64,000 nt of DNA from RGIG2041 sp045546315 (lineage in GTDB: Bacteria; Bacillota; Clostridia; UBA1381; UMGS1253): assembly GCA_045546315.1 (NCBI GenBank), contig JAZQCN010000059.1:124001-188000 (forward strand), read 5' to 3'. The stretch's first letter is position 1; the number at the start of each line of letters is the position of its first letter. Of the stretch, positions 16,977-25,719 are shown piece after piece. The translations under genes and the position numbers were made by a program. A model generated the notes under the pieces. That model made no database searches. It was not told where the DNA came from and worked only from the letters and a program-made list of their open reading frames with translations.

Positions 16977-19019
16977 ATGGGCGAGAAAAAAGACAAAAAA
17001 CCGGATTGGTTCCAAGCTTTTACCAAAAAGCCGCACCGTGAAAAACATACAGCCCCGCACCAGGCGGAGGCTTCCTTTTCTACAGTAGAAATTGATGTAA
17101 CAGACTTAAAAACGCTTTTGCACCAAAAAAAGAACGGCACGGCGCCGGCGGCAATGCCGACCGAAGATAAACAGGCTGCGCCGCAAGCCGAAGCGTTTAC
17201 AAATACAATGCAATACAGCTCGTCTGCGAAAACAATTTCCAAAGAAGATATTATGCGCGAAATTCGCGAAAGAGCGCGCGCCGAGGTGCGCAGCAGCTAT
17301 GCCAATCTGACGCCGGCTGAGGTTATGCAAACCGAAACCGAGATTGAACAAGCCCCTGCTGAACCTGCAGCGCCGGCAAAAATTCACGAAACATTCGATA
17401 AAATTACAGCGCAGGAAACACCGATTAAGGAAACGGTATATGTACCGGAGGCAGAGGTCGGCACCATCACCATTGCCACCGCACAAACCGAAACCGTAAT
17501 CACAGAAACAGCTGAACCGGAAACGGATATATCCGAAACGGCAGAGGAAACAGACGCAGCTGCAATGGAAGCTGCCGCAGCAGAAGCCCAGCCTGTCCGC
17601 GAAACGGAGGCGCCTGTGTCTGCAACGGGCGAGCGTATTCGCCGCACCGGCTTTATTGAAGCCGCACGCAGCTTTATTGACTACGCAAAAAAGGAAAGCA
17701 ACCGCAAAGCCGGCATTGTTTTCGCTTCCGTCCTGTTTTCCTTGATTTTGGTCGGCACCTTTAGCGCCAACTTCTCCTTCGCTTTTGCCGCCCGCGTCAA
17801 CGGGCAGTATGTCGGCATTGTCAGCGACAAAAGCCAATGCGAAGCCGTTGTTTCGGAAATCAACAATGTTTTAGAGCTGAATTTCGGCGAAGCCGAGAAA
17901 ATCGAGCATAATATTTCGGTTTCACCGCGTATTATTTTAAAGGACCACTACACGCCGGAGCCGGAGCTGCGCAGTGCAATTTATGCGCTGAGCGACAAAA
18001 TGCTGCGTATGCATGTTATCTACGCCGGCGACACTGCCGTTTGTGCATTGGGCTCGGCAGAGGACGCAAATACTGCTATCGCTGAATTCGAGCTCTTCTA
18101 CACCGGCGGCGATGCAAATACACAGTTTTCCACAAATGTTCCCCTCACCGTAAAAGAAGAGCTTGCACCGGTAACGCTTTTGTGTGAGGTCGGCGAAGCT
18201 CTCAATATTTTAAACGGTGCAAACAATAAGGAGGAGGGCGAATATGTCGTACAATCCGGTGATACGCTTTGGGCGATTGCCAGAAAATACGATACAAATG
18301 TGGATGATCTTGTCAGCCTCAACCCAAATGCAAGCGAAGAAATCAAAATCGGCGACACGCTCCGCGTGATGGCATATTCACCGGTGGTTACCGTTACAAC
18401 CGTCAAGCGCATAGCGTATGACGAAACCATCGACTACACCACCGAGATTGTCGAAACAAAGGATATGTATCGCGGCAAAAGTGAAATTGCCCAAAAGGGT
18501 GAGGACGGCGAAAGACATATCGTTGCCGATTTGGTGAAGGTCAACGGCTTAGAGGTCAGACGCGATATCCTCGAAGAAACCGTTACGCGCGAGCCTGTAA
18601 CACAAATTAAAAAAGTCGGCATTGCCGAACCCCCGAAGGGCTACGGCACAGGCTCTTTCAGAGCACCTTGTACCGGTACGATTTCTTCCTACTTCGGCAC
18701 GCGCCGCAGCGGCTATCACAAGGGTATTGATATTGCCAACTCTTACGGCACGCCGATTCGTGCAGCCGATAACGGTCGCGTTATTGTTGCCGGATGGGAC
18801 AACACCGGCTTCGGCCGACTCGTAAAGCTCGACCACCAGAACGGCTACATTTCCTACTACGGTCATAACAGCCGCATCGTGGTAAAGGTAGGGCAGGCGG
18901 TAAACAAGGGTGATATTATCGCCTATATGGGCTCGACCGGTAATTCCACGGGCAACCACTGTCACTTCGAATTATACTACAACGGCAGACTCTTAAACCC
19001 GTACAGCTATATTTATTAA
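16977..19019 (+). CDS. membrane-anchored LysM-G5-M23 peptidoglycan endopeptidase
   Basis: 680 residues. The order is: a long charged, Ala/Glu/Thr-rich cytoplasmic region (1-235); one membrane segment (KAGIVFASVLFSLILVGTF); a linker domain; a LysM domain near 420-470 (YVVQSGDTLWAIARKYDTN); a G5 domain near 475-550; and a C-terminal M23 metallopeptidase. The M23 part shows zinc ligands in HKGIDIA and HCHFELYYNG. M23 enzymes cut peptide cross-bridges in peptidoglycan, and LysM plus G5 are wall-binding. Such proteins serve in division, growth or engulfment during sporulation; the neighbouring spoVM makes the last conceivable. The ribosome-binding site AAAGGG is 7 bases upstream. Confidence 0.9.
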   Translation: MGEKKDKKPDWFQAFTKKPHREKHTAPHQAEASFSTVEIDVTDLKTLLHQKKNGTAPAAMPTEDKQAAPQAEAFTNTMQYSSSAKTISKEDIMREIRERARAEVRSSYANLTPAEVMQTETEIEQAPAEPAAPAKIHETFDKITAQETPIKETVYVPEAEVGTITIATAQTETVITETAEPETDISETAEETDAAAMEAAAAEAQPVRETEAPVSATGERIRRTGFIEAARSFIDYAKKESNRKAGIVFASVLFSLILVGTFSANFSFAFAARVNGQYVGIVSDKSQCEAVVSEINNVLELNFGEAEKIEHNISVSPRIILKDHYTPEPELRSAIYALSDKMLRMHVIYAGDTAVCALGSAEDANTAIAEFELFYTGGDANTQFSTNVPLTVKEELAPVTLLCEVGEALNILNGANNKEEGEYVVQSGDTLWAIARKYDTNVDDLVSLNPNASEEIKIGDTLRVMAYSPVVTVTTVKRIAYDETIDYTTEIVETKDMYRGKSEIAQKGEDGERHIVADLVKVNGLEVRRDILEETVTREPVTQIKKVGIAEPPKGYGTGSFRAPCTGTISSYFGTRRSGYHKGIDIANSYGTPIRAADNGRVIVAGWDNTGFGRLVKLDHQNGYISYYGHNSRIVVKVGQAVNKGDIIAYMGSTGNSTGNHCHFELYYNGRLLNPYSYIY

Positions 19020-19022
19020 AAC

Positions 19023-19050
19023 AAAAAATCCCTCGTGCGAGGGATTTTTT
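19023..19050. terminator. bidirectional Rho-independent terminator between the M23 gene and spoVM
   Basis: AAAAAATCCCTCG-TG-CGAGGGATTTTTT, a perfect palindrome between two convergent genes. Its stem is identical to that of the terminator at 13641-13667. Confidence 0.9.
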
Positions 19051-19054
19051 TGTT

Positions 19055-19123
19055 TTACATTTTCAAAATCGCTTTCGTAAGCCCTGCCAAAAGTCGCGGC
19101 ATTTTCCAAACAATAATTTTCAT
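19055..19123 (-). CDS. spoVM: stage V sporulation protein M (SpoVM), 22 residues
   Basis: A tiny open frame reading MKIIVWKMPRLLAGLTKAIL-KM. It matches the pattern of B. subtilis SpoVM (starting MKFYTIKLPKFLGGIVRAML): Met-Lys start, Lys at 7, Pro at 9, basic residue at 10, Gly at 14, basic residue at 17, Ala-hydrophobic-Leu at 18-20. SpoVM is an amphipathic helix that recognises the convex forespore membrane and anchors the SpoIVA coat basement layer. A ribosome-binding site (GAAGGGAG) lies 7 bases before the ATG. A second microprotein gene lies 13 bases upstream. The identification rests on recall of the family sequence, not on a search. Confidence 0.83.
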   Translation of the reverse strand: MKIIVWKMPRLLAGLTKAILKM

Positions 19124-19136
19124 AAAAATGCTCCCT

Positions 19137-19286
19137 TCATCTTTTTAATGATATTAGCAGGCACAAAAGGACAATTAAAACCGCCTCCAGCCCTGCAATC
19201 AGAGACAGCGGAAACATAAGCGCCGCCATAATGCCTAAGCTGACGGCAATCAGCGCCCAAAGCAAATATTTTATAACACAGCCCAT
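19137..19286 (-). CDS. 49-residue membrane microprotein upstream of spoVM
   Basis: The start is ATG at 19286, preceded by GAGGAGGTGG about 6 bases before. The product begins MGCVIKYLLWALIAVSLGIM, has a second hydrophobic stretch (LEAVLIVLLCLLISL) and ends LKR. Two membrane segments are likely. I do not recognise a family. The tight spacing to spoVM suggests a shared transcript and possibly a sporulation role, which is inference. Confidence 0.65.
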   Translation of the reverse strand: MGCVIKYLLWALIAVSLGIMAALMFPLSLIAGLEAVLIVLLCLLISLKR

Positions 19287-19346
19287 TTGCGCCACCTCCT
19301 CATTGCTCTACTCCATTATATGCGCCAAATACAATTGTGTGAAACA

Positions 19347-19375
19347 TTGACAAACACGCACAAATGTGGTAGCAT
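19347..19375 (+). promoter_or_regulatory. sigma-A type promoter of the 19393 gene
   Basis: TTGACA (19347-19352) and TAGCAT (19370-19375) are 17 bases apart. Transcription would start about 10 bases before the ATG at 19393, leaving a very short leader. Confidence 0.6.
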
Positions 19376-19392
19376 AAAAACGGTGATTTATT

Positions 19393-20088
19393 ATGAAAAA
19401 AGTATGGAAAATTATTTTAATTATACTTATAATTCTTATTTTAATAATTGCAGCTCTGCTTTTCTGGCAACGCGATAACATCGCCGCTTTGTATATGGCT
19501 ATGACACACGATTCACAGCAAATTGCCGAGCAGATGAGCGCAAATGATGCAGAGCTGAAAAAGCAGATTGAAACCTATTTCCCGAACGGTATCCGCGATT
19601 TTACCGAGGATGAGCTTCTGCAGATTGAAAAGGGCGAAATTACGGAAAAGGAAGCCCTTGCAAAAATCATAAGCGAGGCTGCGCAGTCCGCCCAGGCAGA
19701 CAAAACGCCGGAAAAGAAAGAGCCGACCAAAGAGGAAAAAGAGCAGGAAATTATCTCGCGCTATGTATCCAAGCTGTATGCAATGGAGAGCGAGTATCTC
19801 GGCAAAATCGAAGGACTGATTTCCAGTGCAATTTCCGAATACAAAGCAAAGCGCACCGGACAAAACAACCGCTCTCTGCAGCTGTCCATCGGTGCAGCCT
19901 ACATGGGCAGAATCACTGCATTGGAAGGCGAGTGCGACGGGCGCGTTGAGGCTTTGCTTGCCGAAATGTCGGCCGAGCTGGATGCCATCGGCGCGGACAA
20001 AGCAATTATCAATACCATACGCACGGCTTACCGCAATGAAAAATCCACCAAACGCGCTTACTATATGAGCAAATATGGCATAAACTGA
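19393..20088 (+). CDS. membrane-anchored coiled-coil protein of unknown function
   Basis: 231 residues. An N-terminal membrane anchor (VWKIILIILIILILIIAALLF) is followed by a highly charged helical region, with Lys/Glu-rich residues 95-125 and Ala/Glu-rich heptad-like stretches to the end. No enzyme motif was found. The predicted topology is single-pass with the C-terminal part outside the membrane. It is followed after 17 bases by a small membrane protein gene and then fhs, so the three may be cotranscribed. There is only a short leader and no clear ribosome-binding site. Confidence 0.6.
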   Translation: MKKVWKIILIILIILILIIAALLFWQRDNIAALYMAMTHDSQQIAEQMSANDAELKKQIETYFPNGIRDFTEDELLQIEKGEITEKEALAKIISEAAQSAQADKTPEKKEPTKEEKEQEIISRYVSKLYAMESEYLGKIEGLISSAISEYKAKRTGQNNRSLQLSIGAAYMGRITALEGECDGRVEALLAEMSAELDAIGADKAIINTIRTAYRNEKSTKRAYYMSKYGIN

Positions 20089-20105
20089 TTCACGGAGGAC
20101 GAAAG

Positions 20106-20453
20106 ATGAATTTTTCCGAACGCTTTGATGAAATAAAATGGTCCCTGCTGGCATGCATCATCTGCTTTTTCTGCATTCCGCTGTTTGCAGCAATTTTACC
20201 GCAATATGCAGGCATAGTGCAGCTTATTTCACAATATGCCAACATCGCCGTGATTGACATAACCTCTTTCATTTGCGGCTACAGGCACTTTCGCTGGTAT
20301 TACCCGATTATTGCAGTGCTTTTATACGCGTTTTCCGCTGCCCTCGGCGGCCTTTATACAATGGATTCGATTACAAGCTCGTCTATATACTTCCTGCTGC
20401 TTTCCTATATGGCAGCCGGCATCGGTGCCATTATCGGCAGACTGAGAAGATAA
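20106..20453 (+). CDS. small four-pass membrane protein of unknown function
   Basis: 115 residues with about four hydrophobic segments: LLACIICFFCIPLFAAIL, ISQYANIAVIDITSFIC, YPIIAVLLYAFSAALGGLYT and IYFLLLSYMAAGIGAIIG. GGAGG lies 8 bases before the ATG. No family was recognised. It sits 17 bases after the coiled-coil gene, which suggests a functional pair. Confidence 0.65.
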   Translation: MNFSERFDEIKWSLLACIICFFCIPLFAAILPQYAGIVQLISQYANIAVIDITSFICGYRHFRWYYPIIAVLLYAFSAALGGLYTMDSITSSSIYFLLLSYMAAGIGAIIGRLRR

Positions 20454-20487
20454 TTTCGTTTTAAAGCACCCAAGGGAGGTTGTTTAT

Positions 20488-22155
20488 ATGAAAACAGATA
20501 TTGAAATCGCACAAAGCGTGCAAATGCAGCACATCCGCGATATTGCCGCAGTGGCAGGCGTCGAGGACAAGTATCTCGAGCAGTACGGCAACTACAAGGC
20601 AAAGGTGGATTTGTCTTTGTTGAAAGCGTGCCCGAAAAAGGACGGCAAGCTCGTTTTGGTAACTGCCATTTCTCCGACGCCGGCAGGTGAGGGTAAAACC
20701 ACAACCACCATCGGCCTGGCAGACGGCTTAAAGAAAATCGGCAAAAATGTTATGGTTGCTCTGCGTGAGCCTTCGCTCGGCCCGGTCTTCGGCGTGAAGG
20801 GCGGTGCTGCAGGCGGCGGTTATGCACAGGTTGTACCGATGGAGGACATTAACCTCCACTTCACCGGCGATTTTCACGCCATCGGTGCTGCAAACAATCT
20901 GCTTGCCGCTATGCTGGACAACCACATTTACCAGGGCAATGCTTTAAATATTGACCCGCGCCGCATCACCTGGAAGCGCTGCGTGGATATGAACGACCGT
21001 CAGCTCCGCTTTGTAACCGACGGTCTCGGCGGCCGCGTCAACGGTGTACCGCGTGAGGACGGCTATGACATTACGGTTGCCTCCGAAATTATGGCGGTGC
21101 TCTGCCTGGCAAGCTCGATTACCGACTTAAAGGAAAGACTTTCCCGCATTATCGTCGGCTATACCTACGATGAACAGCCGGTAACCGCAGGTCAGCTCAA
21201 CGCCGCAGGCGCAATGTGCGCACTGTTGAAGGATGCACTCAAGCCGAATCTTGTACAGACGCTTGAGGGCACACCGGCATTCGTGCACGGCGGTCCGTTT
21301 GCAAATATTGCGCACGGCTGTAACTCCGTTATCGCAACGAAAATGGCAATGAAGCTTGGCGATTATGCCATCACGGAAGCAGGCTTCGGTGCAGATTTAG
21401 GTGCGCAGAAATTTTTAGATATCAAATGCCGCTTCGCAGGCTTAAAGCCGTCGGCGGTTGTGATTGTAGCAACCATTCGCGCGCTGAAGATGCACGGCGG
21501 TGTTGCAAAAACAGATTTGAACACAGAAAACCTCGTAGCGCTGGAGGCAGGCCTTCCGAACCTTCTGCGCCATGTATCCAACATCAAAAATGTATACAAT
21601 CTGCCGGCAGTTGTTGCCGTAAACCGTTTCCCGACAGATACCGAAGCAGAAATTGAGCTTGTTATCGAAAAATGCAAGGCGCTCGGCGTAAATGTTGTGC
21701 TCTCCGAGGTATGGGCAAAGGGCGGCGAAGGCGGCATGGCGCTTGCAGAAGAGGTAGTTCGCCTCTGCGAGCAGGAAAGCAACTTCACCTTCTCCTATGC
21801 AGACGAGCTCTCGATTGAAGAAAAAATCGAAGCGATTGTAAAGCGCATTTACGGCGGCAACGGCGTAAACTTTACACCGGCAGCAAAGAAGGAAATTGCA
21901 AAGCTGACACAGCTCGGCTTCAGCTCTATGCCGATTTGTATGGCAAAAACGCAGTACAGCTTCTCCGATGATATGACCAAGCTCGGTGCGCCGGAAAACT
22001 TCACCGTGACCGTGCGTAATGTAAAGGTGTCTGCAGGCGCAGGCTTCATCGTAGCGCTGACCGGCGATATTATGACGATGCCGGGGCTGCCGAAGCTTCC
22101 GGCTGCAGAGCGCATTGATGTCGATGAAAACGGCGTCATCAGCGGACTGTTTTAA
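20488..22155 (+). CDS. fhs: formate-tetrahydrofolate ligase
   Basis: 555 residues, normal length. It makes 10-formyl-tetrahydrofolate from formate, ATP and tetrahydrofolate, feeding one-carbon metabolism for purines or acetogenesis. Seen are the P-loop in TPAGEGKTTTTIGL, the REPSLGPVFGVKGGAAGGGY segment and the FANIAHGCNS segment, all diagnostic. The ribosome-binding site GGGAGG is 8 bases before the ATG. It ends in a strong terminator. No other Wood-Ljungdahl gene is in the window. Confidence 0.97.
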   Translation: MKTDIEIAQSVQMQHIRDIAAVAGVEDKYLEQYGNYKAKVDLSLLKACPKKDGKLVLVTAISPTPAGEGKTTTTIGLADGLKKIGKNVMVALREPSLGPVFGVKGGAAGGGYAQVVPMEDINLHFTGDFHAIGAANNLLAAMLDNHIYQGNALNIDPRRITWKRCVDMNDRQLRFVTDGLGGRVNGVPREDGYDITVASEIMAVLCLASSITDLKERLSRIIVGYTYDEQPVTAGQLNAAGAMCALLKDALKPNLVQTLEGTPAFVHGGPFANIAHGCNSVIATKMAMKLGDYAITEAGFGADLGAQKFLDIKCRFAGLKPSAVVIVATIRALKMHGGVAKTDLNTENLVALEAGLPNLLRHVSNIKNVYNLPAVVAVNRFPTDTEAEIELVIEKCKALGVNVVLSEVWAKGGEGGMALAEEVVRLCEQESNFTFSYADELSIEEKIEAIVKRIYGGNGVNFTPAAKKEIAKLTQLGFSSMPICMAKTQYSFSDDMTKLGAPENFTVTVRNVKVSAGAGFIVALTGDIMTMPGLPKLPAAERIDVDENGVISGLF

Positions 22156-22170
22156 AACTTATCAGCAAAT

Positions 22171-22207
22171 AAAAAACGCATTATCAGCAACGGATAATGC
22201 GTTTTTT
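22171..22207. terminator. bidirectional Rho-independent terminator between fhs and the FAD oxidoreductase gene
   Basis: AAAAAACGCATTATC pairs with GATAATGCGTTTTTT around a 7-base loop, between two convergent genes. Confidence 0.9.
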
Positions 22208-22210
22208 TAT

Positions 22211-23482
22211 TTAATCAATTACTGCGCCGTTTTCCTTCAGCTTTGCCTGCAGAGCCTTGATGTCTACCTTTTCCACATCAAAATCGCCGCTCTTTACAGC
22301 AATTGCCGCAGCTGTGCCCGCTGCTTCGCCTAAGCAGCAGCAAATCGGCATAATGCGGTATGACGCCTGCGCCTCATGGGTAGAAGAAATGCATCTGCCG
22401 GCAACGAGCAAATTCGTCATCTTGTTCGGCACAAGACTTCTGTAGGGGATAGTGTAGTACTCGCCCGGTTTAAAGTAATGGTGGCTCGTACCGCTGCCCT
22501 CCGGATTGTGGATATCAATATCATAATTGCAGGTTGCAATCGAATCCTCAAATCGCGTGCAGGCAAGCAGGTCCTCCTGCGTCAGCACATATTTGCCGAT
22601 AATCATACGACTCTCACGCACGCCGATTTGTGCCGCCGTGCTCATAATTGCCGCATTTTTAAACGATGCAAAGTTTTCTTTTAAAAAGTCAAACAGCTCA
22701 AACACCTGCTCACGCGCATCCAGCTCGGCAAGCGTAATATCCCGCCCATCCGTCGGGTTGCGCTTCACCACACGCGTAGAGTTAAAGTGGATAACGCCGT
22801 CAATGAGCGTGTAGAAGGTCAATACATCCTCGCGGATGTTTTTAATTCTGCCGTTTGCCTGCGCCTCTTTATAGACCGTATTCATTATCTGACGGTCCTT
22901 CTTAAACTGCTCCATATCCACATTTACTACGCGGAAGCACAGCGTCATCGGTTGGCAAAGATTGTCTGCCTCGCGTCCAAGTCTGTACGGACAACCGCTC
23001 ATCACAGCGATATCCGCATCGCCGGTACAGTCGATAAACACATCCGCCGCATAGGTCACATTGCCGGACTTGTTTACGACGGTAAGTGATTTGATTTTAT
23101 CGCCGTCGGTTTCACAGCTGTGAATATAAGAATTAAACAAAATATCAATGTTTTCTTTTAAAACCATTCGGTTTAAAACCAGCTTTAAATATTCCTCGTG
23201 AAAACCCAAATCCGTATCATTTACCGGTTTAGTTGCATTAAATTTCGCAAGCTCCGCATTGATTTCGGAAAAAATACCGGCTGCCAGAATTTTCTTTTGC
23301 TTCGTTTCCGGGCAGATTGTCCAATACAGCATATACGGATTTACAAGGCAGTTTGCCGCCGCACCGCCGAAGCTGTTGCCCTTGTCGATTATAAGCACCT
23401 TTGCGCCGCCGCGCGCCGCAGAAATTGCTGCTGCCGCACCTGCAAAGCCGCCACCGGCTACAATTACATCATATTTTGTCAT
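22211..23482 (-). CDS. FAD-dependent oxidoreductase (FAD_oxidored family)
   Basis: 423 residues. The N-terminal Rossmann motif VIVAGGGFAGAAAAISAARGG binds FAD, GDADIAVMSGCPY sits in the middle, and the C-terminal dinucleotide-binding tail includes NLLVAGRCIS. Proteins of this family are often next to sugar-catabolism genes but few substrates are known. The start at 23482 has AAGGAG 8 bases before it. The gene lies downstream of the DeoR regulator on the same strand, separated by that regulator's terminator, so it is probably a separate unit. A direct role in the microcompartment pathway is not evident. Confidence 0.82.
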   Translation of the reverse strand: MTKYDVIVAGGGFAGAAAAISAARGGAKVLIIDKGNSFGGAAANCLVNPYMLYWTICPETKQKKILAAGIFSEINAELAKFNATKPVNDTDLGFHEEYLKLVLNRMVLKENIDILFNSYIHSCETDGDKIKSLTVVNKSGNVTYAADVFIDCTGDADIAVMSGCPYRLGREADNLCQPMTLCFRVVNVDMEQFKKDRQIMNTVYKEAQANGRIKNIREDVLTFYTLIDGVIHFNSTRVVKRNPTDGRDITLAELDAREQVFELFDFLKENFASFKNAAIMSTAAQIGVRESRMIIGKYVLTQEDLLACTRFEDSIATCNYDIDIHNPEGSGTSHHYFKPGEYYTIPYRSLVPNKMTNLLVAGRCISSTHEAQASYRIMPICCCLGEAAGTAAAIAVKSGDFDVEKVDIKALQAKLKENGAVID

Positions 23483-23581
23483 ACAACCACTCCTTACGGC
23501 ATTATTATACCGCACCGCAAACCTATTGTCTTTAAATAAGCATACATAAAAATGAGTGATTTGTGCAAATTCTGCCACAAT

Positions 23582-23614
23582 AAAAAACCCTTTTCAACTC
23601 GAAAAGGGTTTTTT
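23582..23614 (-). terminator. Rho-independent terminator after the DeoR gene
   Basis: AAAAAACCCTTTTC pairs with GAAAAGGGTTTTTT around 5 bases, overlapping the stop codon of the minus-strand regulator. It closes the long microcompartment transcription unit. Confidence 0.87.
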
Positions 23615-24377
23615 AATCAACCGTGATTACCTCTACGCCTTCATCGGCCAGCTTACGCTCAAATTCTGCGCCGAGCGAGCCCTCCGAGATGATGTAGTCA
23701 ATTTGCGAAAAGCGCGCCAAACGCTCAAATCCGACTCTGCCGTGCTTAGACTTGTCGCAAACATAGTACTTTGTACCGGCATTTTTAAGCATACACTGCT
23801 TTACGCCGTATTCCTGCTCGTTGCTCTCCAGGATTCCGGCTATCTCTGAGATACCGCGGCTGGAGAAAAACATTTTATCTGCAAAATACTTTTCCGAAAT
23901 TTCATTCTGTGCACCGATACCCACAAAGGATTGGTTGTTGCTCACCAAGCCGCCTACACCGATGACCTTTAAGTCCGGCAAACCCGCAAGCTCATTGATA
24001 ATACGCAGGGAATTGGTTACAACCGTAATATTTTTAAGGTGTTTCAATTCCTTTGAAATGTAGAAGGTTGTGGTGGATGCATCTAAAAAGATTGTATCGC
24101 CCGGCAAAATGTGCTTTGCTGCCTCTACAGCAAGACGCGCCTTTGCTTCGGTATTTAAATTCTTTCTTGTTTCCAGTGAATACTCGTAATTCGTACCGCT
24201 GATCGGCACAGCGCCGCCGTGCGTACGCAAAAGCACTTCTTTCTTTTCAAGCTTTTCCAAATCGCGGCGCACCGTTTCCTCCGTCACGCCAAGCTCAGAA
24301 GCAAGCTGACTTACGAACACGGAGCCGTTTGTCTTCAGCTTTTCAATGATTCTGTTTTGTCTTTCCAAGGCAAACAT
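23613..24377 (-). CDS. DeoR-family transcriptional regulator
   Basis: 254 residues with the family's two parts: an N-terminal winged helix (RQNRIIEKLKTNGSVFVSQL then VTEETVRRDLEKLE) and a C-terminal sugar-phosphate sensor of the ribose-5-phosphate isomerase fold (LDASTTTFYISKEL, VVTNSLRIINEL). DeoR regulators usually repress sugar catabolic operons and respond to a phosphorylated sugar; fucose-operon regulators belong here. It follows pduL by 36 bases, so it is probably the last gene of the microcompartment operon and a feedback regulator. The palindrome in the aldolase promoter at 33088-33100 is a candidate operator. Ribosome-binding site GGAGG. Confidence 0.88.
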   Translation of the reverse strand: MFALERQNRIIEKLKTNGSVFVSQLASELGVTEETVRRDLEKLEKKEVLLRTHGGAVPISGTNYEYSLETRKNLNTEAKARLAVEAAKHILPGDTIFLDASTTTFYISKELKHLKNITVVTNSLRIINELAGLPDLKVIGVGGLVSNNQSFVGIGAQNEISEKYFADKMFFSSRGISEIAGILESNEQEYGVKQCMLKNAGTKYYVCDKSKHGRVGFERLARFSQIDYIISEGSLGAEFERKLADEGVEVITVD

Positions 24378-24413
24378 AAGTCAGCCTCCTTTCCGAAATA
24401 TTTTTATACGCTC

Positions 24414-25061
24414 TTATTTTTTATGCACAATACGCACCAAATTTCCGTTTTTCAATGCTGCGGAGTTTGCATCATCCGTATCAATATGCATTTCCACATT
24501 GAAGTCATCACGAACACGCACCTGCACATCGTAAAACTTGGTCGGCTTTTCGCCTTCAACCATTACATCCACATAATCGCCGTCTGCAATGCCGTGACGC
24601 TCTGCATAGGACGGAGTGAGATGAATATGGCGGTTGGCAATAATTACGCCTTCCTTCAAGTAAATACTGCCCTTCGGACCGACAAGCACAAGACTTGCAG
24701 AGCCCTTGATGTCACCGGACGGACGCACCGGCGGGCTTACTTTGAGCACGAAGGTATCCGTTCTCGAAATCTCCACCTGCGTATTTTTTCTGACCGGACC
24801 AAGCACGCGCACATTTTCAATCGCACGCAGCGACGGCCCGACTAAGGTTACAACCTCTTCGCAGGCAAATTCTCTGCCCATCAGCGTCTTTTTCTTTGTC
24901 AGCTCGTAGCCCTTGCCGAACAAAATCTCCATATCCTCCTGCGACAAATGGACATGGCGCTGCGAAACGCCGATTTTAATTTCTTCATTTTTATCTTTTT
25001 TGTATTCTGCCAAAATCTGACTTACGGCAGCTTCAATTTTTGCTACATCGATTTCTGCCAT
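24414..25061 (-). CDS. pduL: PduL-type phosphate propanoyltransferase
   Basis: 215 residues. It converts propionyl-CoA and phosphate to propionyl phosphate and frees CoA inside the microcompartment. Two PduL halves are visible, each with a zinc-binding His motif (VSQRHVHLS and IANRHIHLTP). The first ~20 residues (VAKIEAAVSQILAEYKKD) form an amphipathic helix followed by a charged linker, as expected of an encapsulation peptide. It lies 3 bases after the upstream shell gene. No propionate or acetate kinase is nearby, so propionyl phosphate must be used by an enzyme encoded elsewhere. Confidence 0.95.
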   Translation of the reverse strand: MAEIDVAKIEAAVSQILAEYKKDKNEEIKIGVSQRHVHLSQEDMEILFGKGYELTKKKTLMGREFACEEVVTLVGPSLRAIENVRVLGPVRKNTQVEISRTDTFVLKVSPPVRPSGDIKGSASLVLVGPKGSIYLKEGVIIANRHIHLTPSYAERHGIADGDYVDVMVEGEKPTKFYDVQVRVRDDFNVEMHIDTDDANSAALKNGNLVRIVHKK

Positions 25062-25064
25062 TGC

Positions 25065-25706
25065 TTATGCCTCCAAATCGAAGAATTTCAGTAATTCCTT
25101 GTGCGGTCTTGCAATACATTCGCAACCGAAAATCTCACCGAGTACGCTCGCCTGCGCCTTACCGCTTTCAATTGCGGCTCTCACAGCAGATACGCTGCCG
25201 GTAACAATCAAGGTTACCAGACGACCGCCGAGGCGCTTTTCCGTATGAATCAAGCGCACATCGCTTGTCTTCAGCATCGCGTCCAGTCCTTCAATCGAAG
25301 CAACCAACCCCTGCACCTCTAAGATACCCAGGCTGCCCTGATGACTGATTTCCGGTTCCGGCGCGCCGATTAAATTCTTCGGCAGCTTTTTATTATATTT
25401 ATCCTTATTGATGTCCATGAGGTAGCCCATCTTTTCCGTATGCTCTGCCGGACGCGCAATAATGTGCGAAACAATGTACTTGTTCTGCGACTTTGCATAG
25501 TCCACACCGGCATCCAGTGCTGCGCGCACTGCTGCTACATCGCCCTCAAATTTCACAACCATAACCAACGGTGCGGGCACATCGGTGCGAATCGGACGGT
25601 TACGGTCGAACGCAATCACCTTGACATCCGCTGTTTTTGCCACCAAATCGGCAACACAGAGCGCTGTTGTGAAGCTGTATACCTCAATCAATCCCAATGC
25701 TTTCAT
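25065..25706 (-). CDS. tandem BMC-domain trimeric shell protein (PduB/EtuB-like)
   Basis: 213 residues made of two BMC domains: one in residues 1-95 (starting MKALGLIEVYSFTTALCVAD) and one from about 125 (LGILEVQGLVASIEGLDAML) to the end (GEIFGCECIARPHKELLKFF). Tandem BMC proteins form trimers that look like hexamers and often have a gated pore for larger metabolites. It lies 13 bases after the aldehyde dehydrogenase gene and 3 before pduL. Confidence 0.9.
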   Translation of the reverse strand: MKALGLIEVYSFTTALCVADLVAKTADVKVIAFDRNRPIRTDVPAPLVMVVKFEGDVAAVRAALDAGVDYAKSQNKYIVSHIIARPAEHTEKMGYLMDINKDKYNKKLPKNLIGAPEPEISHQGSLGILEVQGLVASIEGLDAMLKTSDVRLIHTEKRLGGRLVTLIVTGSVSAVRAAIESGKAQASVLGEIFGCECIARPHKELLKFFDLEA

Positions 25707-25719
25707 AACTCGTTACTCC

